The notes beneath the pieces were generated by a model. The model searched no databases and was not told the DNA's origin. It saw only the letters and a program-made list of their open reading frames with translations. Shown here one piece after another: positions 1 through 6,378 of a stretch of DNA of 7,130 bases. The stretch lies in NCBI GenBank assembly GCA_947074135.1, contig CAMTOL010000114.1, positions 1-7,130 on the forward strand, read 5' to 3'. The DNA is from an uncultured Rikenellaceae bacterium (lineage in GTDB: Bacteria > Bacteroidota > Bacteroidia > Bacteroidales > Rikenellaceae). The translations under genes and the position numbers were made by a program. Positions within the stretch are counted from its first letter, which is position 1. Each line of letters starts with the position of its first letter.

Positions 1-3000
1 AAGAGATTGAAAAGTGTTACAAGTCAGTACATCGTAAACATAAAGTTAACCTCGCTAGCAAATGGTACTCTCTCGATTAGTCAAGACAATCAAGGGGTGA
101 TGTGGATTGGTACTCTAGTTGGTCTTTATAGTTGTGATGGGCATAATTACCAACAACATTATGAGAACGGAACTCGTCAGAGCACCTATATACATACCAT
201 CGTTCAGATTGATGATGAACTATATTTAGGGTCGGACAATGGTCTGTTGATTTACAATACTTTTACTGACAGCTACGAGGAGGGTGTTGAATTTATTTCG
301 AGTGTTAGAGCGTTGCTCAAAGATGGCGATAGACTCTATGTCGGCACTCTAGAGGGTCTTTATATATACTCACTTAAGGATAAAAAGTTAGAGAGAGTTG
401 CTTATGAGTTGCCAAATTCGACTATCTATTCATTAGCATTGGGAGGGGTTGGGGAGCTCTATATTGGCACCTATAATGGTCTTTATCGGCTATCGAGTGG
501 CTCTATCTTTGAGGTTCGATTGCCTGAGAAGTCATCGTCAGCTAACATCTTTATTAATTCACTCTTATTTAATCACAAAACAGATGAATTGTGGATAGGC
601 ACAGAGAAGAATCTATTTAGATATTCGGTTAAAGATAGTAGAGTAGAGGTTGTTTTTGAGCTTCAAAACAACTCTGTAAAATCGCTTCTATTAGCTCAAA
701 ACGATGCTCTGCATATTGCAACTGATAACGGGCTTTTTATTATTGATAGTAGTTCGAAGGTTAACAGTAGTGTAAACGCTCTTAATGTAGAGCAGATTGA
801 GCACGTAACCCACGACTCGCGCAACAGTAAGTCACTTTGTGATAATGTGGTGTGGAGTATATTTGAAGATAGTCATTGCAATATCTGGTTGGCAACAAAT
901 GGAGGTATTTCGTTTAACGAAACCTCTAGCAGTTACACTCTTATACCACTCTACGACCTAACAGGTAGCGTTGCTGGCAACCAATTTAGTGCTATTTTCG
1001 CTGATAGTCGCAATCGTATATTCTTTGGTGGTGTTAATGGGCTTCTTGCTGTAGAGCTAGGTAGTGCAAACGCCCCTCAAACCACTTGGTATAGAATGGA
1101 GAATCGTAGGCATTGGCTGCCTCACAACCACATCAGAGGTATAGAGGAGGATAGTCAGAAGAATATATACATTGTATCGGACGGTGGAGTTAATCGGCTA
1201 AATGCCAAAGGTGAGTTCGAACAGATATCGATTATGGACTCTACAACTAGATACAACTCCAATTGGTCGTACGATATTGAGGAGGATAGTTTTGGTCGTT
1301 TTTGGGTTGCTACCTGTTTGGGAGGAGTGTTGGTTGTCGATAAAAGTGAGTTGAGTAGTGTGAGCAGTAATATTGCACTTCGAAGTTTTAATACGTCAAA
1401 TGGACTTAGCAGCAATTTTATACATCAGGTAATTGATGATAACAAAGGGAAGATGTGGGTGCTCAACCACAATGGGGTTGTTAATCTAATCTCCATTGAT
1501 ACGTTCGAAGTTAGTGAGTTTCATAGCGATAAGTTAAGCTCTCTTGTATCGTATATCTATCGAGATTGTGATGCAAATATATGGATTGGGTCGAGCGAGG
1601 AGCTCCTTGTGGTTAACCCCAGAACTGGGCAGCAGAGAGTTGTTGAGCTCTCGAAGAATGGTGCTAACGTTATTTCGATGACCGAAACTCCCAATGAGGT
1701 GTGGGTAGCTACCCACAGTGGAGTGTGGAGAATTGACAAAGCTACTTTAAATCCCCAAAAATTGAGATTAGGACAACAAACAGCTCTTACACTCTACTAC
1801 GACCAGAGTTCAAACTCAATCTACATTGGTGGAGTTGACTTTATAGCTATTGCATCGGCTCAAATTGGTAAGAGTAACAATGCGGTTCCTGTTGTTACTC
1901 AGATTTCGGTCAATGGCGAGATACATTACTCTAAGGGTCGAAGCATAAGATATTTGGATACCATTGAGCTTGATTATCGTAGCAATAATCTAGTTTTCGA
2001 TTTTTCGGTTATGAACTATTCTGCATCGACTATTGGAGATTATGTCTATCAGTTGGCTGGTTATGAAAAGGAGTGGCATAGTGGCGTGGAGAACAACTTT
2101 AGTGCATCGTACTCCAACTTGCCATATGGTTCTTATAGTTTTGTAATTGCCCAAATCGGTGGCGATAGCTCAAACGAACCTTTGACTCTTATCGATGTTG
2201 TAATTTCGCCTCCTTGGTATTTGAGTCGATATGCTATGATAGGTTATCTCATTGTTTTGGGTGCTTTGGTTTGGTTGGGTTTCAAACTAGTCGTTATGCG
2301 CAATCGGCTTCGATATGAGAGGTGGGATAAGGAGCGTACATTAGAGCAGACCAACCAAAAGATAGAGTTTTTTACCAATATTTCACACGAGTTTAAAACT
2401 CCGCTTTCGTTAATCCTTGCGCCTATTTCAAAACTAGTATCGACAACTAAAGATAGTAAAAAGAGGTCGGAGTTAAGACTTGTTGAGCAGAATGCTAAAC
2501 GACTAAACACGCTAATTCATAGAGCTTTGGAGTTCGAGGACGGCAGTCGTGACGACAATTGGTTGATGCTCTCTAGTGTCGAGTTTGTGGGTTTTGTTAG
2601 GGAGTTAGGGGAGAGTTTCGACGATACTTTGCTGCAGAAAGGGGTAGCTTTTAATTTTAATGCTAATTGCGAACGACTCTATTTTGATGTTGATTTGCCA
2701 AAAATTGAGTCTATGATTACAAATCTGCTCTCAAACTCGGTCAAGTTTACGCCTTCCCAAGGTTGCATTAGTGTCGATATAACTCTTCGTCGCAGCGAGG
2801 AGGTGGTTGAGCTGACAGTTAAGGATAGTGGTGTAGGCATAGCGCAGAATGAGCTTCCGCATATCTTCCAACGCTACTATCAGGGAGTTGACAAAGAGCT
2901 TAATCGTGAAGGTACGGGCATTGGTCTTTATCTTGTGAAACGTTATGCTCAGATGCACGATGGACGGGTTGAGGTCAGCTCTAAGGTTGGGCAAGGTACA

Positions 3001-3882
3001 ACGGTCAAGGTAACACTGCCTCTGGGACATAATAGCAGAATAGTTGAGTTAGAGTCTTCTCCAGAGTCTGTCGAGAAGCCTCAAGAGGAGCGTCAGAAGA
3101 GCGAGATTGAGGTAAAGGCGAAGTTGTTGATTGTTGATGACAATAGCTCTATCGTTAGTTTTATTTGCGACTCTTTTAGTGAAATTTATGATTGTCGTGG
3201 AGCTTATAATGGCAAGGAGGCGTTAGAGATTGCGACTCAATGGCTTCCGGAGTTGATAATTACGGACTTGATGATGCCACAGATGGGTGGAATAGAGCTT
3301 AGCAAGCGATTAAAAAAGAGTCCTGTGACGGCAGCTATTCCAATTATTGCTTTGACGGCAAAATACGAGGCAGAGCGTGAGAGTCTTCTTGCCGATATTG
3401 ATGTATATATCCAAAAACCGTTTGATATTGAGGTCTTGAAACTTCGTGCTGAGCAGCTTCTGCAACGTCGTCAGAAGATTGAGCAGATGGTTCGTATTGA
3501 GGCTATTACCGAAGTTTCGCAGATTAAGGCAGTGAGTGTAGATGAGAAGTTTCTGGAGAGTGTTATTTCGATTATTGAGAGCAATTTGGGGGATTCGAAT
3601 TTTAATGTTTCGCAGCTTAGTAATTTGAGCGAAATTTCGCAAAAACAGCTCTATCGCAAACTCAAGGCTATGGTTGGTATGACTCCGGTTGATTATATAC
3701 GTTCGATTAGGCTTAAGAAGGCCTCTATGTTACTTCGTCAAGGCAAGTTTACTGTATCTGAGGTTATGTATATGGTTGGTTTTTCTAATAGTTCCTATTT
3801 TGCCAAGTGTTTCGAGACGGAGTTTGGAGTGTTGCCAAAGGATTTTGTTGCTACCGAAATCAGAAGCAGTACCGAATCATAG
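1..3882 (+). CDS. Hybrid two-component system sensor/response regulator (HTCS), 5'-partial
   Basis: One polypeptide senses a ligand outside the cytoplasm and binds DNA inside it; family members usually control polysaccharide-use genes. The frame is open to the left edge, and the first possible start (TTG at 7) would leave no signal peptide, so the true start probably lies outside. Numbering from that TTG gives 1291 residues. About fourteen propeller strands of the WIGT/LYIGT type fall between residues 31 and 616, enough for two seven-bladed propellers. A Y_Y_Y domain follows (about 655-736), then one membrane segment (about 743-763). The kinase has H-box FFTNISHEFKTP with His794, N-box Asn906/Asn910, G1 DSGVGI (940-945) and G2 GTGIGL (969-974). 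The receiver has Asp1044/Asp1045, phosphoacceptor Asp1087, Thr1117 and Lys1137. The AraC-type helix-turn-helix occupies about 1179-1287. All catalytic residues are present, so it looks active. No SusC/SusD pair is visible here; the ligand is unknown. Confidence 0.96.
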   Translation, partial: KRLKSVTSQYIVNIKLTSLANGTLSISQDNQGVMWIGTLVGLYSCDGHNYQQHYENGTRQSTYIHTIVQIDDELYLGSDNGLLIYNTFTDSYEEGVEFISSVRALLKDGDRLYVGTLEGLYIYSLKDKKLERVAYELPNSTIYSLALGGVGELYIGTYNGLYRLSSGSIFEVRLPEKSSSANIFINSLLFNHKTDELWIGTEKNLFRYSVKDSRVEVVFELQNNSVKSLLLAQNDALHIATDNGLFIIDSSSKVNSSVNALNVEQIEHVTHDSRNSKSLCDNVVWSIFEDSHCNIWLATNGGISFNETSSSYTLIPLYDLTGSVAGNQFSAIFADSRNRIFFGGVNGLLAVELGSANAPQTTWYRMENRRHWLPHNHIRGIEEDSQKNIYIVSDGGVNRLNAKGEFEQISIMDSTTRYNSNWSYDIEEDSFGRFWVATCLGGVLVVDKSELSSVSSNIALRSFNTSNGLSSNFIHQVIDDNKGKMWVLNHNGVVNLISIDTFEVSEFHSDKLSSLVSYIYRDCDANIWIGSSEELLVVNPRTGQQRVVELSKNGANVISMTETPNEVWVATHSGVWRIDKATLNPQKLRLGQQTALTLYYDQSSNSIYIGGVDFIAIASAQIGKSNNAVPVVTQISVNGEIHYSKGRSIRYLDTIELDYRSNNLVFDFSVMNYSASTIGDYVYQLAGYEKEWHSGVENNFSASYSNLPYGSYSFVIAQIGGDSSNEPLTLIDVVISPPWYLSRYAMIGYLIVLGALVWLGFKLVVMRNRLRYERWDKERTLEQTNQKIEFFTNISHEFKTPLSLILAPISKLVSTTKDSKKRSELRLVEQNAKRLNTLIHRALEFEDGSRDDNWLMLSSVEFVGFVRELGESFDDTLLQKGVAFNFNANCERLYFDVDLPKIESMITNLLSNSVKFTPSQGCISVDITLRRSEEVVELTVKDSGVGIAQNELPHIFQRYYQGVDKELNREGTGIGLYLVKRYAQMHDGRVEVSSKVGQGTTVKVTLPLGHNSRIVELESSPESVEKPQEERQKSEIEVKAKLLIVDDNSSIVSFICDSFSEIYDCRGAYNGKEALEIATQWLPELIITDLMMPQMGGIELSKRLKKSPVTAAIPIIALTAKYEAERESLLADIDVYIQKPFDIEVLKLRAEQLLQRRQKIEQMVRIEAITEVSQIKAVSVDEKFLESVISIIESNLGDSNFNVSQLSNLSEISQKQLYRKLKAMVGMTPVDYIRSIRLKKASMLLRQGKFTVSEVMYMVGFSNSSYFAKCFETEFGVLPKDFVATEIRSSTES

Positions 3883-3906
3883 TCTTTAGCCCTTTTTTCA
3901 GGTTAA

Positions 3907-5496
3907 TTACAGTAGCGAGGTTGTAATCTGAGTCAGGATAATTAGCAACACCATAGCGACTGGATAGACAGTTGCGTAGGCTACCGAGGCTGCCGAAGAG
4001 CTGCTCATCGAGTCGGCAGCAGCAAGTCCTGGAGTTGAGGTCATACCACCTGCTAGTGCGCCAAGAAGCTCAATAAGGTTGATTTTAAATATCGAGCGTG
4101 CAATAACTGTCGTGATAATCATTGGAAGAACGGTGATAAATACGCCGCCGACAAACAACGACCAACCACTCTGTTGGAACGTTTCGACTAGTGTTGCTCC
4201 TGCCGATGTTCCTACGTTTGCAAGAAAGAGTAACAACCCCAACTGTCTAAGCAGCTGATTTGCCGATGAACTCATAGTCCAAATCACCGAACCTGTCTTG
4301 CCTACAGCGCTAAGCACAAGAGCGGTAAGAAGTACACCTCCTGTTAGTCCTAGCGTAAACGAGAAACTCTCAAATGAGATTGATATATGCCCCACCAATA
4401 CCCCAATAACAATACCTAGTGCAATAGGGAAAAAGTCGGTGTCCGATATCTTCTTTTTCTGATTGCCAAGTAGTTTCATTAGCTCTTTCATATGCTCTTG
4501 AGGAGCAACAAGGGTTAGTTTGTCGCCAAATTTGAGTTTGAGCGTTGGGTCTGGTGCAATGTCAACTCCAGCACGTCGCACCCGAGTCACGTTACAGCCG
4601 AAGTTTTGTTGTAGCGATAGGCTCGAAAGCGGTTTGCCTACCAACTCTTTTCGGGTAATCAGTGCTGTTTCGAGAACTATGCCGCCTCCAAATGGTAGCT
4701 CGCCCTCAAGCCTTGCTCCTAACATCTTTTCGAGTTTTTGCAGAGCTTCACTCGTGCCGACTGCCTTAACCTTATCTCCGATTTTTAGGCAATCTTTGCC
4801 AGATGGAATAAATGAAATATCATCTCTTACGGCTCTCGAAATCGTAGCTCCAGTTAGAGTTCTAATTGAGAGTTCGGATAACGCTTTATCGATAATCAAA
4901 GGATTTGTGACCTCAAATGCCGAGGCATTAATATCCGGAAAGAGTGCTTTAGATTGAGCATCGAGTTTTTTCTGCTCATCTGCAATGTTAATTTTGAGAA
5001 TTGAGGGTAATAGTTTGATAAAGAGTATTACGCCGATAACTCCAAAAGGGTAAGCGATACTATAAGATATGGCGGCTGCGTCGCCTGCAATCTCTTTAGC
5101 CGTTGCAAGACCTGGTGTTGAGGTCAACGAACCAGTGAGCAACCCAGCCGCTTCGACTGCCGAAAACCCAAAAACGTAACTAACTCCTATTGTTGTCAGA
5201 GCTGCTGTTCCAACTAGTATTAGTGCCATTACGGTCAAACTTTTACCTTTTGAGCGGAAAGTGTCGAAAAACCCAGGTCCAGCCTGGATGCCGACAGCAA
5301 AGATAAAGAGCACCATACCAAAATTACCGAGCGCAGCAGGAATCTCAACTCCGTAATGTCCAAAAAGTAGCGCAACAAAGATAACTGCCGAAACATCGAG
5401 GTTAATACCTTTAAAGTTGATTCGTCCTACAACAAATCCTATTGTGATAATGATAAATAGGGCAAATATTGATGAGCCAAAGAGAGTAGAAAGCAT
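3907..5496 (-). CDS. AspT/YidE/YbjL-family putative transporter
   Basis: An inner-membrane transporter of the aspartate:alanine exchanger family; the substrate cannot be read from sequence. The 529-residue protein has the family's duplicated plan: a hydrophobic half (1 to about 170), two soluble TrkA_C/RCK_C-like domains (about 194-258 and 274-343), then a second hydrophobic half (about 355-529). The duplication shows in the repeated signature TSTPGLA at residues 125-131 and 486-492, each followed by an Ala/Ser-rich stretch and a Y-x-x-x-YP motif. The frame is open to an ATG at 5598, giving 563 residues. I chose the ATG at 5494-5496 because the protein then begins at the first conserved membrane helix, as family members do, and because a good minus-strand -7 element lies between the two starts. 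TrkA_C domains often bind small ligands, so gating by a cytoplasmic metabolite is possible but inferred. It is convergent with the HTCS; 24 bases separate the stops and I see no strong terminator hairpin between them. Confidence 0.93.
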   Translation of the reverse strand: MLSTLFGSSIFALFIIITIGFVVGRINFKGINLDVSAVIFVALLFGHYGVEIPAALGNFGMVLFIFAVGIQAGPGFFDTFRSKGKSLTVMALILVGTAALTTIGVSYVFGFSAVEAAGLLTGSLTSTPGLATAKEIAGDAAAISYSIAYPFGVIGVILFIKLLPSILKINIADEQKKLDAQSKALFPDINASAFEVTNPLIIDKALSELSIRTLTGATISRAVRDDISFIPSGKDCLKIGDKVKAVGTSEALQKLEKMLGARLEGELPFGGGIVLETALITRKELVGKPLSSLSLQQNFGCNVTRVRRAGVDIAPDPTLKLKFGDKLTLVAPQEHMKELMKLLGNQKKKISDTDFFPIALGIVIGVLVGHISISFESFSFTLGLTGGVLLTALVLSAVGKTGSVIWTMSSSANQLLRQLGLLLFLANVGTSAGATLVETFQQSGWSLFVGGVFITVLPMIITTVIARSIFKINLIELLGALAGGMTSTPGLAAADSMSSSSAASVAYATVYPVAMVLLIILTQITTSLL

Positions 5497-5553
5497 ATTT
5501 AGTGTTAATTGGTATGAAACATAATTTTGGGTAAAAATCCCTAATAGAGTTTG

Positions 5554-5561
5554 CAAAGTTA
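5554..5561 (-). promoter_or_regulatory. Candidate -7 element for the transporter gene
   Basis: On the minus strand this reads TAACTTTG, matching the Bacteroidota -7 consensus TAnnTTTG. Transcription would begin near 5548-5550, giving a leader of about 50 bases before the ATG at 5496. I see no TTTG-type -33 element at the usual 19-21 base spacing. The site lies inside the longer reading frame that starts at 5598, which argues for the shorter protein. The AT-rich region holds other CAAAnnTA matches, so this is only a candidate. Confidence 0.45.
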
Positions 5562-5598
5562 CTATTATAATTCTCAATTGGCTAAGAAAAAATACCAC

Positions 5599-5735
5599 TT
5601 TTTTGTTCTGCTCGTTATATAGTGCTCAATGTGAGTATTATAGCAATGGTTGTCAAATCTAATTAGGTAATTATATACAAGTTTACACTTGCGGTTATTT
5701 TTAATTTATATATTCATACTGACAAATATATTTCG
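5599..5735. other. AT-rich divergent intergenic region
   Basis: This stretch separates the transporter's upstream frame from the structured RNA promoter. I see no gene, clear repeat or hairpin in it. Two further minus-strand TAnnTTTG-like matches occur, at 5654-5661 (TAGATTTG) and 5723-5730 (TATATTTG). Neither has a good -33 partner and such matches are expected in AT-rich DNA, although the first could be a second transporter promoter. The region must carry control sites for transcription in both directions, but no operator can be named. Confidence 0.4.
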
Positions 5736-5743
5736 TATCTTTG
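5736..5743 (+). promoter_or_regulatory. Bacteroidota -7 promoter element for the structured RNA
   Basis: TATCTTTG matches TAnnTTTG exactly. Transcription would start near 5748-5752, just before the first arm of the folded RNA at 5763. I see no clear TTTG-type -33 element 19-21 bases upstream; the sequence there is AT-rich. The placement immediately before a structure that ends in a terminator is what makes the element convincing. Confidence 0.65.
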
Positions 5744-5749
5744 TTCCCA

Positions 5750-5901
5750 CATATAGCCTAATCGCCATCAAACTACGACTCTGATAAAAATAGGCTCAAA
5801 ATTGTCTTATTAGGTAAGATGCGCTTTGCGTGTGCTTACTCTACAAAGACAATGGGGTGTCGTAGCCCTTGATGGCGTGTATTGTATGTACACGCTTTTT
5901 T
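5750..5901 (+). ncRNA. Structured small RNA with 6S RNA-like rod-and-bubble fold
   Basis: A transcript of about 150 bases is predicted from the -7 element at 5736 to the U-run ending at 5901. By eye it folds into one interrupted rod. The closing helix pairs 5763-5771 (CGCCATCAA) with 5869-5877 (TTGATGGCG). An unpaired A5772 faces CCC at 5866-5868, then 5773-5779 (CTACGAC) pairs with 5859-5865 (GTCGTAG). A large asymmetric bubble follows, with 21 bases at 5780-5800 against GGGGT at 5854-5858. Above it 5801-5808 (ATTGTCTT) pairs with 5846-5853 (AAGACAAT), and the tip pairs 5814-5824 with 5828-5839 around a three-base loop, with G5834 bulged. A closing stem, asymmetric bubble and long apical stem is the plan of 6S RNA, which binds housekeeping RNA polymerase by resembling an open promoter. 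The Bacteroidales-1 RNA motif is a second class to compare. The fold is seen in the sequence; the 6S assignment is inference. A cis-acting leader of the lipoprotein gene is the main alternative. Confidence 0.7.
5875..5901 (+). terminator. Intrinsic terminator at the 3' end of the structured RNA
   Basis: GCGTGTA (5875-5881) pairs perfectly with TACACGC (5889-5895) around the loop TTGTATG, and six T residues follow at 5896-5901. The first three bases of its stem (GCG, 5875-5877) are also the last three of the RNA's closing helix. The two helices can therefore not both be complete, as expected for a switch, although the overlap is short. Confidence 0.8.
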
Positions 5902-5935
5902 AGTACCTATTGTTTAACTAATACATAATAACGAA

Positions 5936-6331
5936 ATGAAAACAAAAATTGTCTTACTCGCTATCTTAACTACGACACTATTAGCAGTATTCACTTCTTG
6001 TAAAAAAGATGAAACACCTATAAGAGATTCTCGCCTTGTTAATACCATTTGGGCTACTAATGATTTGGCATATCAACTGTTGAATGGTGGAGATTGTAAA
6101 CAATGCTATAAATTTACTTCTGATAAAGATGGTGAATTTTATAGAACTCGCAACGGAGAAAAAGTTACTTTCTTTTCTGATATTACATATCAATTAGATT
6201 ACCCCAATCTTATTATCGTTAGGCTAAAAGATAATGCAACATTCAAATATACACTTAAAAATTCTTCTATTTTTGAAGCAAATGGAGTTGAGGTCAATAA
6301 CAATAATTACACAAGATACACAAAACAATAA
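5936..6331 (+). CDS. Small surface-type lipoprotein of unknown function
   Basis: The 131-residue product begins with a lipoprotein signal: Lys2 and Lys4, a hydrophobic core (about 5-19), and a lipobox ending VFTSC with Cys22 as the lipidated residue. The residues after it, KKDET, fit the surface-export signal X-K-(D/E)2-X described for Bacteroidota, so the mature protein is probably anchored on the outer-membrane surface. The mature part is about 110 residues of alternating hydrophobic and polar strands, including LVNTIW (34-39), YKFTSDKDGEFY (58-69) and LIIVRL (92-97). This resembles small lipocalin-like beta-barrel lipoproteins, but I cannot assign a family. A C-x-x-C pair (Cys54, Cys57) could be a disulfide. 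The ATG follows an A-rich stretch with no Shine-Dalgarno, usual in this phylum. It starts 34 bases after the RNA terminator with no clear promoter of its own, so read-through expression is possible. It is clearly AT-richer than the genes to its left. Confidence 0.85.
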   Translation: MKTKIVLLAILTTTLLAVFTSCKKDETPIRDSRLVNTIWATNDLAYQLLNGGDCKQCYKFTSDKDGEFYRTRNGEKVTFFSDITYQLDYPNLIIVRLKDNATFKYTLKNSSIFEANGVEVNNNNYTRYTKQ

Positions 6332-6350
6332 TAACAATCAAACAATAGGT

Positions 6351-6378
6351 AATAGGGGCTTAATCGCCCCTATTTTTT
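6351..6378 (+). terminator. Intrinsic terminator after the lipoprotein gene
   Basis: A perfect nine-base stem pairs AATAGGGGC (6351-6359) with GCCCCTATT (6366-6374) around the six-base loop TTAATC, followed by a T-run to 6378. It begins 19 bases after the lipoprotein stop. The stop codon of the convergent P63C gene (6370-6372 on the + strand) lies inside the 3' arm. The opposite strand lacks a good U-run after the hairpin, so termination should be efficient mainly for the + strand transcript. Confidence 0.88.

Noticed and set aside
7..9. TTG at position 7 as the true start of the HTCS.
   Set aside because: The frame is open to the window edge and the resulting protein would lack the signal peptide needed for its external sensor; the start is probably upstream.
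3883..3906. A possible bidirectional terminator between the convergent HTCS and transporter genes, suggested by the run of Ts at 3893-3898.
   Set aside because: Only a three-base pairing (CCT with AGG) flanks the T-run; no stem of useful length was found.
4520..4957. A 145-codon open frame on the + strand inside the transporter gene, plus similar shorter frames opposite the HTCS.
   Set aside because: These are antisense shadows of well-supported coding regions with no recognisable domains or start signals.
5797..5804. The bubble strand of the RNA, read on the opposite strand, gives CAATTTTG, one base from the TAnnTTTG -7 consensus, as if it mimicked a promoter.
   Set aside because: A one-mismatch match in AT-rich sequence is expected by chance, and four of its bases are paired in the predicted helix. 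Not enough to claim promoter mimicry.
5740..5905. Known riboswitch or housekeeping RNA classes (TPP, cobalamin, glycine, SRP RNA, tRNA) as the identity of the structured RNA.
   Set aside because: None of their conserved core motifs is visible, and the single interrupted rod does not match their multi-branched or well-known signatures.
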